Position numbers and translations under genes: made by a program. A DNA stretch of 64,000 bases. Origin: DASUAS01 sp963841415 (GTDB lineage Bacteria; Actinomycetota; Acidimicrobiia; IMCC26256; DASPTH01). Every line of letters begins with the position of its first letter. The stretch's first letter is position 1. The notes beneath the pieces are model-generated. The model saw only the letters and a list, made by a program, of their open reading frames with translations. It was not told where the DNA came from and did no database searches. Shown in pieces: positions 55,372-63,212 of this stretch. The stretch covers positions 1-64,000 of the forward strand of contig CAWJCN010000005.1 of the NCBI GenBank assembly GCA_963841415.1. The letters are read 5' to 3'.

Positions 55372-55788
55372 GTGACGAGCCTCAGCAACGAAGCACTGAT
55401 CGCTGCCGCCGAGTCAGTGCTCTTGCCGCGCTCTGTCGCCGGCCCTCTCCGTGATCAACGCTTCGGATACGTGGCGTGCGCCCTCGTCACTCCTGCGGGC
55501 AACGTCTACTCGGGAGTGAGCATCGACACCGGTTCCGGAACAGGCTTCTGCGCGGAAGCGTCCGCCATAGCAGCGTTGGTCACAGGCGGCGAGAACAGGA
55601 TCACGAAGATCGTCGCGGTCTGGCGAGACGACCAATCCGTACTCCACGTCTTGCCGCCGTGCGGCAGGTGCCGAGAATTCATCCGGCAGGTCGATGCGAC
55701 AAACTTGGCAACCGAGGTGTTGCTCAGCCCGGATCGCTCAGCGGTTCTGACGCAACTTCTTCCCGAGCTCGGCTGGCCGAACAGCTAG
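55372..55788 (+). CDS. Cytidine-deaminase-like zinc enzyme (blasticidin-S-deaminase-like)
   Basis: A 138-residue deaminase. The zinc motif is split as CAE in GFCAEASAIAALV (about 61-73) and PCGRC in LPPCGRCREF (about 95-104), with VSIDTGSGTGFC before it. Short homotetrameric cytidine deaminases and blasticidin S deaminase share this pattern; ALVTPAGNVYSGVSIDTGSG and the RCRE segment are compatible with either. It deaminates a pyrimidine nucleoside or a nucleoside-like antibiotic in the cytoplasm. It stands alone in an accessory-looking pocket, which slightly favours a resistance or salvage role. Confidence 0.85.
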   Translation: MTSLSNEALIAAAESVLLPRSVAGPLRDQRFGYVACALVTPAGNVYSGVSIDTGSGTGFCAEASAIAALVTGGENRITKIVAVWRDDQSVLHVLPPCGRCREFIRQVDATNLATEVLLSPDRSAVLTQLLPELGWPNS

Positions 55789-55811
55789 CAATCTCAGCGC
55801 TCACGCGGCCA

Positions 55812-56450
55812 CTACGTGAGGAGCGGCAGGCACGCGTCGAGGCCCTCGATGGTGATGTCGTCGCGTCGCTGCGGCGCCCACTTGGCGCGCGTCAGCACCC
55901 AACGCTGCATGCGCGCCGGCTCGCCCTCGCGTTCGTAGATCTCCTCGCCGTTCGGCTCGTAGCCGTGGTGCCGGCTCACCGCTGCCGACCGCGGGTTGTC
56001 AGCGAACGATCCACTGAGCGCTTCCTCGGCGCCGCGCCCGGCGAACGCGAGGTGCAGCACGGCCGCTCGCATCTCCGTCCCGATGCCGCGGCCCTGGGCC
56101 CGCTGCACCAGCCATGAACCGGTCTCCACCGTGCGACGCACCGCGAACTGCTTGGCGAACACGTCCTGGATCCCCACGATCTCACCGTCGCGCCACACGC
56201 CCAATGGCAGCCTCCAGTCGGCGCGGGACAACGTGGCGCGCTGCAGCCAGTGATGCTGCAAGGCATTCCGCTCGAGGTCGGGCGATTCCGCCCGGGTCCA
56301 CGGGACCTTGAAGGGCATCGTGGCGGGGTCGTGGATGCCCTCGGCCGCGAGGCGGACGAGCGCGAAGAGGTCATCGTCGTCGACGTAGCGCAGCTCGAGT
56401 GCGGGTGTGCGCACGCGCAGCGCCGCGAACGGCCAGATGGCGGCGTCCAT
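55812..56450 (-). CDS. GNAT-family N-acetyltransferase (GNAT_3 type)
   Basis: A 212-residue acetyltransferase. LELRYVDDDDLFALVRLAAEGIHD opens the domain; the acetyl-CoA loop is RAQGRGIGTEMRAAVLHLAF (about 117-136) with the Q/RxxGxG pattern intact, then SFADNPRSAAVSRHHGYEPNGEEI. This ending resembles succinyl/acetyltransferases that modify protein N-termini or small amines. The start used gives MDAAIWPFAALRVRTP; a GTG or ATG a few codons away is possible. Convergent with the deaminase gene, 23 nt away. Confidence 0.83.
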   Translation of the reverse strand: MDAAIWPFAALRVRTPALELRYVDDDDLFALVRLAAEGIHDPATMPFKVPWTRAESPDLERNALQHHWLQRATLSRADWRLPLGVWRDGEIVGIQDVFAKQFAVRRTVETGSWLVQRAQGRGIGTEMRAAVLHLAFAGRGAEEALSGSFADNPRSAAVSRHHGYEPNGEEIYEREGEPARMQRWVLTRAKWAPQRRDDITIEGLDACLPLLT

Positions 56451-56504
56451 CTGTCCATGGTCCCATCCCGCCGCTCACAGATGCGCCGCCATTTCCGTCG
56501 TGCG

Positions 56505-56510
56505 TAGGCT
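56505..56510 (+). promoter_or_regulatory. Leaderless-type -10 element (SnoaL-like 56518)
   Basis: TAGGCT, then 7 nt to the ATG at 56518. Confidence 0.5.
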
Positions 56511-56517
56511 CCGCGGC

Positions 56518-56874
56518 ATGACCGATGCTGTGATCGAGAGGTACCTGGGCGCGCTCGTCGACGGCGACTGGGACACGTTCGCGAACTGCCTGGCCGACGA
56601 CGGCTTCACGCGGGTCGGCCCGTTCGGCGACGTGAAACCGACCAAAGCCGAGTACGTCGCGTTCCTGTCCGACCTGATGCCCACGCTTCCCGGCTACTCG
56701 ATGGACGTCACGCGGGTCACCTATGCGGGATCGCTCGCCTTCGCGGAGCTGTCGGAGACGGTCCAGGTCGAGGGCACGCCGCTGCGCACACCCGAGTGCC
56801 TCACCTTCGAGCTCAGCGACGACGGCCGCATCCGCCGCGTCGAGGTCTTCACCCAGACCCGCCACCCCGCCTGA
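56518..56874 (+). CDS. SnoaL/NTF2-like protein
   Basis: A 118-residue NTF2-fold protein: VIERYLGALVDGDWDTFANCLADDGFTRVGPFGD (about 5-38), a helix with AEYVAFLSDLMPTLPGYSMDVTRV, then LAFAELSETVQVEGTPLRTPECLTFELSDDGRIRRVEVFTQ. The size and strand pattern are standard for small SnoaL-like proteins, which act as isomerases or ligand carriers. Promoter TAGGCT decides the ATG at 56518. A large double hairpin starts 7 nt after its stop. Confidence 0.82.
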   Translation: MTDAVIERYLGALVDGDWDTFANCLADDGFTRVGPFGDVKPTKAEYVAFLSDLMPTLPGYSMDVTRVTYAGSLAFAELSETVQVEGTPLRTPECLTFELSDDGRIRRVEVFTQTRHPA

Positions 56875-56880
56875 CCTCGG

Positions 56881-56928
56881 CAAAAGGTAGCGACCTGTCT
56901 CACGGATGAGACGAATCGCTACCTTTTG
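56881..56928. terminator. Double-tier hairpin between convergent genes
   Basis: A perfect 13-bp outer stem (CAAAAGGTAGCGA and complement), 3-nt side loops and an inner 6-bp stem (GTCTCA with TGAGAC) around CGGA. The A-run on one side and T-run on the other would let it end transcripts from both directions. Confidence 0.75.
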
Positions 56929-56973
56929 GAGTGGACGACCGGCAGTCAGGTTTGCAGCGTTGACAACCGGCGG

Positions 56974-57333
56974 TCAGGCGTCGGCGGCGTTGAGGTAGTT
57001 GTAGATGGTGAAGCGGCTGACGCCCATCGCCTCGGCGACGGTCTCGACCGAGCGGCGCAGCTCGAACGCGCCGCGGTCGTGGAGCATCTGCACCGCGGCT
57101 TGCTTGTCCTCGCGCGAGAGCTCCACCAGACCCGCGCCCAACTCCTGTTCCACCGCCGCGATCATCCGGTCGAGCGTTCCCTGGACACCCGGTAACCGCA
57201 GACCGCCGACCAACTCGCCCTCCCACCGCAACGCTATGTCCCCCGACTGCACCCTCGGCACGGTCACCAGGGTTGCACCGAGCGCGTCGGCAACCGGTTC
57301 GAGCGCGACGAGCAACGGATGACGGCGAGCCAC
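56974..57333 (-). CDS. DauR/YheO-type HTH regulator, short form
   Basis: A 119-residue regulator. The C-terminal half is an HTH_22 domain as in YheO/DauR: LSREDKQAAVQMLHDRGAFELRRSVETVAEAMGVSRFTIYNYLN (about 73-116). The N-terminal half (LVALEPVADALGATLVTVPRVQSGDIALRWEG) is a shortened ligand domain in place of the normal PAS-like one. The GTG start is preceded by TACGCT at 7 nt. It lies next to and in the same direction as the 8-oxoguanine-deaminase-like gene (30 nt away), which it may control. Confidence 0.8.
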   Translation of the reverse strand: MARRHPLLVALEPVADALGATLVTVPRVQSGDIALRWEGELVGGLRLPGVQGTLDRMIAAVEQELGAGLVELSREDKQAAVQMLHDRGAFELRRSVETVAEAMGVSRFTIYNYLNAADA

Positions 57334-57340
57334 TGACCGG

Positions 57341-57346
57341 AGCGTA
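57341..57346 (-). promoter_or_regulatory. Leaderless-type -10 element (HTH regulator)
   Basis: TACGCT, then 7 nt to the GTG at 57333. Confidence 0.5.
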
Positions 57347-57363
57347 TCGGTCGGCGAACCTGG

Positions 57364-58737
57364 TTACGCGCGCTGGAGCCGCGCGCTGATGGTGCGATGG
57401 CGCGCCAGCATCTCCTCGACGCCGACGACGGTGAGCGAGCCGTCTTCGACGAGCACGCGTCCGTGCACCACGGTGTGGCGCGCCGAGACCGGGCCGCACC
57501 GCAACCACGCCTCGACCGGATCGCTCAACGCGCCTGCGAACGCGACACCCTCGAGCGGCCAACAGACGAGATCGCCCGCCGCGCCGGGCGCGAGCACGCC
57601 CAGCTCGCCGTCGCGCCCGAGGCAGCCGGCCGATCCGCGCGTCGCGATCTCGAGCGCGTCACGCGCGCCCATCGACTGCGGACCCTTGCGCATGCGCCCG
57701 AGGAGCAGCGCGTTGCGCGCCTCCATCCACAGCGACGCGCTGTCGGTCGACGCCGAACCGTCGCACCCGATCCCCACGGGGACCCCGGCGGCCCGGAACT
57801 CGTGCACGGGGGCCATGCCGCCACCGCCGATCATCATGTTGGAGCTCGGGCAGTGCGCGACGCCGGTGCCCCACTTGCCCAAGCGCAGGATCTCGTCGTC
57901 GTTGGGATAGATGCAGTGCGCGACCCACGACCGGTCGCTCCCCCACCCCACGTGCTCGAAGTGCTCGATGGTGCGACAGCCGTAGACCTCTTCCGAGTAG
58001 GTGTCCTCGTCGGGATCCTCGGCCAGATGCGTGTGCAGGCGGACGTCGAGACGCTCCGCCAGCTCGGCGGTGTCGCGCATCAACTCGGGCGTGACCGAGA
58101 ACGGCGAACATGGTGCCAGCGCCACCCGCACCATCGCGCCCCACGACGGATCGTGGTGCAGCGCGACCAACCGCTCGCTGTCGGCGAGGATCTCGTCGTG
58201 ATCCTGCACCACCGAGTCGGGCGGCAGCCCACCGTCTTTCTGCGACCGGCTCATCGATCCGCGCGTCGGGTGGAAGCGGAACCCGAGCTCCTCCGCGGCG
58301 CGGATCTCAGCGGTGATGAGATCGCCGCCGTGGCGCGGGTGCACGTAGAGGTGGTCGGTCGACGTGGTGCACCCGCCCAGGGCGAGCTCGGCCAGACCCA
58401 CCCACGCCGACACGTAGGCCGCCTCCTCGTCGAGCAGAGCCCAGCGGGGATACAGCGTGGTCAGCCACTGGAACAGGGTGCCGTTCACCGCCGGGCGGTA
58501 GCTGCGGGTCAGGTTCTGGTAGATGTGGTGGTGAGTGTTGATCAGCCCCGGTGTCACCAAGCAGCCATCGGCACGCAGCACCCGCCGGGCCTCGGGCGCC
58601 GTCATCGTGCTGTCGCCGAGCGAGTGCACGAAGCCGCCGTCGACCGCGACCCACCCGCCGGCGAGCTCGCGGCGTTCGTCGTCGACGGTGGCCACCAGCT
58701 CGGCCCCGGTCACGAGCAGATCGACGGTTGCGTCCAT
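57364..58737 (-). CDS. 8-oxoguanine-deaminase-like amidohydrolase (AtzB/TrzN group)
   Basis: A 457-residue deaminase-type amidohydrolase. The metal motif is LINTHHHIYQNLTRSY (about 65-80; His69 and His71), continuing with FQWLTTLYPRWALLDEEAAY, the hallmark of 8-oxoguanine deaminase. Further ligands are in LHTHLAEDPDEDTY, WVAHCIYPNDDEI and GIGCDGSASTDSASLW. It would deaminate 8-oxoguanine to urate or a related s-triazine-like substrate. It is followed by the DauR-like regulator and lies in a region with other purine/hydantoin-type enzymes. ATG at 58737; the longer open frame upstream is antisense. Confidence 0.87.
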   Translation of the reverse strand: MDATVDLLVTGAELVATVDDERRELAGGWVAVDGGFVHSLGDSTMTAPEARRVLRADGCLVTPGLINTHHHIYQNLTRSYRPAVNGTLFQWLTTLYPRWALLDEEAAYVSAWVGLAELALGGCTTSTDHLYVHPRHGGDLITAEIRAAEELGFRFHPTRGSMSRSQKDGGLPPDSVVQDHDEILADSERLVALHHDPSWGAMVRVALAPCSPFSVTPELMRDTAELAERLDVRLHTHLAEDPDEDTYSEEVYGCRTIEHFEHVGWGSDRSWVAHCIYPNDDEILRLGKWGTGVAHCPSSNMMIGGGGMAPVHEFRAAGVPVGIGCDGSASTDSASLWMEARNALLLGRMRKGPQSMGARDALEIATRGSAGCLGRDGELGVLAPGAAGDLVCWPLEGVAFAGALSDPVEAWLRCGPVSARHTVVHGRVLVEDGSLTVVGVEEMLARHRTISARLQRA

Positions 58738-58848
58738 CGGTGCATCGGAGCGCGAACGCACGACGGCCGTCAACCTGGAGCGGCATCGTTCACGCAGCCG
58801 TGACACGGCCGCAAAGCCCGCGTCAACAGACTGTTGAAGATGGGAACC

Positions 58849-59892
58849 ATGCGGACCACCCTCCCCGTGCACCCGCTCGACCTCGAGCCGTTCCGCACCG
58901 GTGGCCCCGCGGAACGCCGCGACGTGGCGCGGCAACTCGACGACGCCTGCCGCGACACCGGGTTCCTCGTCGTCACCGGGCATGGCATCGCGCAGGGCAC
59001 GTGCGACGCCGCGCTCGATGCCTTCGGGGCGTTCTTCGACCGGCCCGACGACGAGAAGCACGCCGTCATCGTCGACGACCCGTCCGCCAACCGGGGCTAC
59101 AGCGCGCTCGGCCAGGAGGGTCTGTCGTACAGCCGGGGCGAGGAGAGCCCCCGCGACCTGTTCGAAGCCTTCAACGTCGGCTCCGAAGACACCGACGACG
59201 ACTACTACGACCGGTACCGGTCGTTCTACGCCCGGAACACCTGGCCGGCCCGGCCGGACGATCTCCGCGACACGTGGCGCGCGTACGACGTCGCGGTCAC
59301 CGGGCTCGCCGAGCTCCTCCTCGAGGCCATGGCGCTCGCCCTCGACCTTCCCGAGCAGTGGTTCGTCGAGCGTTGCGAGCACGCCATCATCACGACGCGG
59401 GCGATCAACTACGAGCGGCGGGCGAGCACGCCCGATCCCGTCGAGGGCCAGATGCGCATGGGCGCGCACACCGACTACGGGATCCTCACCGTCCTGCTCG
59501 CCGACGACGTCCCCGGGCTCCAGGTGTTCCGTGACGGCGTGTGGCACGACGTGTCGACACCCCGCGGCGCGTTCGTGTGCAATCTGGGTGACATGCTCGC
59601 CCGCTGGACGAACGACCAGTGGATCTCGACCATGCACCGCGTGGTGCCACCGCCTGCAACCAGCACCGGTGCCGTACGCCGCCGTTCGATCGCGCGCTTT
59701 CTCGACTGCCCGCCCGATCTCGTGGTCGAGACCATCCCGTCGTGCATCGACGACGAGCACCCGGCACGCTACGCGCCGGTCAACGCCGGCGAGTGGCTGC
59801 GCGCCAAGGTGTTGGGCAGCCGTGCGCTCCAACTCCCCGAGCTCGACGACACCGGCCTGTCAGCGGGCCGGGTCTCCGGAGGACCATCGTGA
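58849..59892 (+). CDS. Isopenicillin-N-synthase-family Fe(II)/2-oxoglutarate oxygenase
   Basis: A 347-residue non-haem iron oxygenase. The N-terminal DIOX_N part has GFLVVTGHGI (about 38-47) and NRGYSALGQEGLSY; the catalytic barrel has GAHTDYGILTVL with His207 and Asp209, His263 in TMHRVVPP, and the RxS 2-oxoglutarate motif at about 278-280 (RRRSIARF). It likely hydroxylates or cleaves a small substrate; thymine- or purine-related substrates are possible from the neighbours. The ATG at 58849 is chosen over upstream in-frame TTG and ATG. Its stop overlaps the start of the next oxygenase (GTGA). Confidence 0.88.
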   Translation: MRTTLPVHPLDLEPFRTGGPAERRDVARQLDDACRDTGFLVVTGHGIAQGTCDAALDAFGAFFDRPDDEKHAVIVDDPSANRGYSALGQEGLSYSRGEESPRDLFEAFNVGSEDTDDDYYDRYRSFYARNTWPARPDDLRDTWRAYDVAVTGLAELLLEAMALALDLPEQWFVERCEHAIITTRAINYERRASTPDPVEGQMRMGAHTDYGILTVLLADDVPGLQVFRDGVWHDVSTPRGAFVCNLGDMLARWTNDQWISTMHRVVPPPATSTGAVRRRSIARFLDCPPDLVVETIPSCIDDEHPARYAPVNAGEWLRAKVLGSRALQLPELDDTGLSAGRVSGGPS

Positions 59893-60701
59893 GCACCACG
59901 GCCCGCAGCGCGCTCGCTCGTGAAGTCGGCGTGTTCACCGCGCCGGACTTCGACGCCCCCGATTCTGGAGGGTTGGACGCGTTCTTCGCCGAGCACGGGT
60001 TCGCCATCATGCGAGGCCTGTACTCCGAGGTCGAGCTCCAGGAGCTCGAGATCGAGCTCGAACGCCAGCAGCATCGTCTGCTCGCCGGCGAGCTGCCCGA
60101 GCAGTGCGGCACCGTCATCCTCGACGAACCCGACGCGGTGATCGACGGCCAGGTGTTCGCGCACTACGTGTGCCACGTCACCGAGGTGTCCGCCATCGCC
60201 CGGTCCGCGGTGTACCAACCCGCGGTGGTCGAGGTCACGCGCCGCTTGCTCGGTGCCCAGGCGTGGCTGCTCGAGGACGACCGGTTCGGCGTCGTGTACC
60301 AGGACGCCCGCCCCGGCGAGCAGTCCGGCTACTCGCGCATCGGCTGGCACTCCGACCACCAGTCGGGACCCCACCTCGGGATGTGGCCGTCGGTGGCGTT
60401 CACCATCCACGTCGACGGCACGTCGCCGCAGAACGGGTTCTTGCGCATCCTCCCCGGCTCGCATCGCGGTGGCACCGACGAGATGCCGCTCGGCTTCGAG
60501 CACGTACCCGGCGAGCTCGCCGTCTACTGCGAACGGGGCGACGTCCTGCTGCACCACTCCGACCTGTGGCACAGCGCGGCCCGCGCCACCGACGACGGCG
60601 ACGGCGCGATCCGTCGTCACGTGCGCGGCGGCTGGTACGGCGGCGCGAGGCTCGAGCCGAACCACGGCCTCGACGACTTCGTCAAGAACGCCCGCCGCTG
60701 A
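59889..60701 (+). CDS. Phytanoyl-CoA dioxygenase (PhyH) family oxygenase
   Basis: A 270-residue PhyH-type Fe(II)/2-oxoglutarate oxygenase. The metal triad is His154 and Asp156 (IGWHSDHQSGPH) and His228 (DLWHSAAR), with RRHVRG supplying the 2-oxoglutarate Arg. NGFLRILPGSHRGG (about 182-195) is the typical loop. The GTG start overlaps the previous stop, so two different iron oxygenases are made together, perhaps in sequential oxidations of one substrate. A nested hairpin begins 4 nt after the stop. Confidence 0.87.
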   Translation: MSTTARSALAREVGVFTAPDFDAPDSGGLDAFFAEHGFAIMRGLYSEVELQELEIELERQQHRLLAGELPEQCGTVILDEPDAVIDGQVFAHYVCHVTEVSAIARSAVYQPAVVEVTRRLLGAQAWLLEDDRFGVVYQDARPGEQSGYSRIGWHSDHQSGPHLGMWPSVAFTIHVDGTSPQNGFLRILPGSHRGGTDEMPLGFEHVPGELAVYCERGDVLLHHSDLWHSAARATDDGDGAIRRHVRGGWYGGARLEPNHGLDDFVKNARR

Positions 60702-60704
60702 CGC

Positions 60705-60769
60705 TCCTCGCGACAAGGTTGCGTCACTGCGCCGCGACACACGCGGTCAGGTGACGCAACCTGCGAGGA
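60705..60769. terminator. Triple-tier hairpin between convergent genes
   Basis: An outer 7-bp stem (TCCTCGC and complement), a middle perfect 12-bp stem (AGGTTGCGTCAC and complement) and an inner 5-bp stem (CCGCG with CGCGG). Same design as 56881-56928, and both long stems begin with AAGGT-A/T-GCG. Confidence 0.75.
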
Positions 60770-60781
60770 AGGGGAAGGGCG

Positions 60782-62260
60782 TCAGCCGGTGAAGCGGGGC
60801 TGGATGACGAGGACCTCGGGCGCGAGAGCCGGAGGCTGCACCTCGAAGGCGCCGACGTCGACCTGGTCGTTCACCACGCGGGCGAACCCGGAGCCGCGCT
60901 GGTCGAACTCGTTGCCCGGGAACGCGGGCTCGGGGTTCGGACCCTTGTCGATCGCCACACTGCCCGTCTTCAACGCCATCGTCTGCGTCGCGCCACCGTT
61001 GTTGGCCAGCGGGTCGAGACCGGGGTCGCTGACGCCCATCTGGTTGCCGCCGCCGTCGGTCGGCGTGAGGCCGTTGACCACCCCGATGACCGACGACGCC
61101 AAGGTCAGCGTGCTGTCGGACTGCGGGTCGCCGTTGATGTCGTCGGTGCCGTCGGCGTTGGCGGCGACGATGGTGCCCAGAACATCGACGAACGCCTGCC
61201 CCCTGTGCTCAGTCGCCGCCTCGGTCCGCGGCGAGTTCGCCTGGCGGTCGCTCGACGCCCCGGCGCCCAGCTCCCCGGAGACGTACCCGATGTAGAGCCC
61301 GTCGCCGGCGTCGACCGCGGTGTTGCCCGAGATGGTCGACTGCACGAGCTGGAGGCTGCCGCGCAAGACGTCGATCCCGCCCCCGCTGCCGTTGGTGGAG
61401 TTGCCGCTGATCGTCGAGTTGGCGATCTGCATGGATCCGGCGCTCGTCCAGAGGTAGAGCCCACCGCCGTTGCCGTTCGCGGTGTTGCCGGAGATGGTCG
61501 AGTTCTGCACGTTGACGCCGTCGGTGGCGAAGGCAGTGACGCCGCCCCCGCCCCAGTGCGCCGCACTGTTTCCCGACACCGTGGTGTTCTGGATCGTGAG
61601 GGTGTCACCCTCGTCGAACCAGATGCCGCCCGCACCACCGGTGCTGTCGGCGGACGCGGTGTTGTTCGCCACGACGGAGTTGACGACCGACAGGTCGCCG
61701 CCCTCGTCGCAACGGTCGAAGTAGAGGCCGCCGCCCAGATTGGTGACGGTGTTCCCACTGACGACCGCGTCGCTGACGACGAGGCTCCCGGAACCAGTGT
61801 CGCAGTTGAAGAAGACTCCTCCGCCCTGTTCCGCGTTCCCGCCGGTGATGGTGAGGCCCGAGATGGTGACGGTTCCACCGCTCAGGTCGGTGTACATGGA
61901 GAACACGTGACTCGCGCCGTTGCCCGAGATGGTGAGCGCCGATGCGCCGGGTCCGGTGATCGTGACCGGGTCCTCGATGTCGAGCTGACCCGACGTCAGC
62001 GTGATCGTGCCCGTCAAACCGGCGAGGTCGATGGTGTCACCTGGGTTCGCATCGGCGAGCGCCTGACGGAGCGAGCCTGCACCCGAGTCGTTCGTGTTGG
62101 CCACCGTGATCGTCGCCGCACCCGCAGCCGACGGAAACGCAGCGAGGGCGCCGGTTGCCATGCCGGTCGCGAGCACCGCTCCCGAACCGAGGGCCGCGAG
62201 CTTGCGGCTGCGCCGGGCCTGGGCGCGCCGAGCCGCGCGGTTGGGGGTCACGTCCGACAT
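60782..62260 (-). CDS. Exported right-handed parallel beta-helix protein
   Basis: A 492-residue secreted protein. A long basic N-terminus (NRAARRAQARRSRK) leads into a signal segment (LAALGSGAVLATGMATGALAAF, about 22-43) with AGA-A-like cleavage. The mature start TITVANTNDSGAGSLRQALADANPGDTIDL is the classic opening of these proteins, then repeating NSTISGNTANGNGGGLYLW-type coils (about 130-330) form the beta-helix. The end has the choice-of-anchor Q pattern (GGATQTMALKTGSVAIDKG, DVGAFEV). Likely a cell-surface or matrix protein, possibly carbohydrate-binding or lyase-like. A good AGGAG site precedes the ATG. Confidence 0.87.
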   Translation of the reverse strand: MSDVTPNRAARRAQARRSRKLAALGSGAVLATGMATGALAAFPSAAGAATITVANTNDSGAGSLRQALADANPGDTIDLAGLTGTITLTSGQLDIEDPVTITGPGASALTISGNGASHVFSMYTDLSGGTVTISGLTITGGNAEQGGGVFFNCDTGSGSLVVSDAVVSGNTVTNLGGGLYFDRCDEGGDLSVVNSVVANNTASADSTGGAGGIWFDEGDTLTIQNTTVSGNSAAHWGGGGVTAFATDGVNVQNSTISGNTANGNGGGLYLWTSAGSMQIANSTISGNSTNGSGGGIDVLRGSLQLVQSTISGNTAVDAGDGLYIGYVSGELGAGASSDRQANSPRTEAATEHRGQAFVDVLGTIVAANADGTDDINGDPQSDSTLTLASSVIGVVNGLTPTDGGGNQMGVSDPGLDPLANNGGATQTMALKTGSVAIDKGPNPEPAFPGNEFDQRGSGFARVVNDQVDVGAFEVQPPALAPEVLVIQPRFTG

Positions 62261-62339
62261 GCCTGCTCCTCTGAACGACCGGAGTCAAGAGAACCTAGCA
62301 ACCTTCGGCTCGCCGGTGTTCGATCCTGAGCCGGAGCGC

Positions 62340-63212
62340 TCAGCCCCGGGGATCGCTGTAGCGGGCCAGCATCACCTTCTCGATGGCGGCGATGATCGAA
62401 TAGACCACGATTGAGTAGATCGTGACCAGGGCGGTCGCGGACCACAACATGTTGTAGTTCGACAACGATCCCGACTGCAGCATGAGGTAGCCGAGGCCCT
62501 TGCCGGTCGACAGCCACTCCGCCAGCAGCGCGCCGATGAGTGCAAGCGGCGCCGCGATGCGCAACGACGCGAACAGCGCCGGGAGCGCGGTCGGCACCTG
62601 CACCTTGCGCAACGTGGTGACCGCGTCGGCGCCGTAGGCATGGCACAGGTCGACCGCGGCCTTCGGCGCGGTGCGCAGCGCCAGCGACACGTTCACCAGC
62701 ACCGGGAAGAACGTGACGATGCCGGCGATGATCGTGACCGACAGAAGACCGCGCCCGAAGATCAGCGTGATGATCGGCGTCATCGCGACCAGCGGCACAG
62801 AGCGCAACACGATGGCCGCCGGCATGAAGGTCGACTCGGCCGACGGCGCGAGGTTGAAGAACAGCGCGAACAGCACCGCGACCGACGCGCCCGCGAAGAG
62901 ACCCAGGCCGGCGTCGGTGAGCGTGGTGACCGATGCGTCCCACAGCTGCTGACGCGCGTCGGCGCCGACCTGTCCCGTGGTCAGGAAGTTCCACACGTCG
63001 CTCGGCCCGCGTCCGATGAACGGGTCGATGTGGAACAGCTCGAGGAAGAGCTGCCACACCAGCAGGATCAGCGCGACGCCGAGCACCATGGTGAAGAGGC
63101 GCCAGAGCACCGCCTTGGTGACGCGCCACCACTTGTTGCCTGACGACCCGGACGGGTGCGGCGCCGAGACCGTCTCGGGCTCGAGCGCGAGCAGCGAGTC
63201 GGTGGCGGTCAT
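62340..63212 (-). CDS. ABC transporter permease, NitT/TauT type (second)
   Basis: A 290-residue inner-membrane permease with about six helices. LFTMVLGVALILLVWQLF (about 39-56) is the first; the EAA loop is YGADAVTTLRKVQVPTALPALFASLRIAAPLALIGALLAEW (about 192-232), matching the NitT/TauT (SsuC-like) group. Together with the partner permease it would import a small anion, sulfonate, pyrimidine or thiamine precursor; the ATPase and binding protein are not in the window and probably lie beyond its end. The ATG overlaps the partner stop (ATGA). Confidence 0.88.
   Translation of the reverse strand: MTATDSLLALEPETVSAPHPSGSSGNKWWRVTKAVLWRLFTMVLGVALILLVWQLFLELFHIDPFIGRGPSDVWNFLTTGQVGADARQQLWDASVTTLTDAGLGLFAGASVAVLFALFFNLAPSAESTFMPAAIVLRSVPLVAMTPIITLIFGRGLLSVTIIAGIVTFFPVLVNVSLALRTAPKAAVDLCHAYGADAVTTLRKVQVPTALPALFASLRIAAPLALIGALLAEWLSTGKGLGYLMLQSGSLSNYNMLWSATALVTIYSIVVYSIIAAIEKVMLARYSDPRG

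Noticed and set aside
53600..55800. Prophage, integrative element or toxin-antitoxin locus
   Set aside because: No integrase, attachment repeats, phage genes or recognisable toxin/antitoxin family was found; only composition and orphan genes hint at acquisition.
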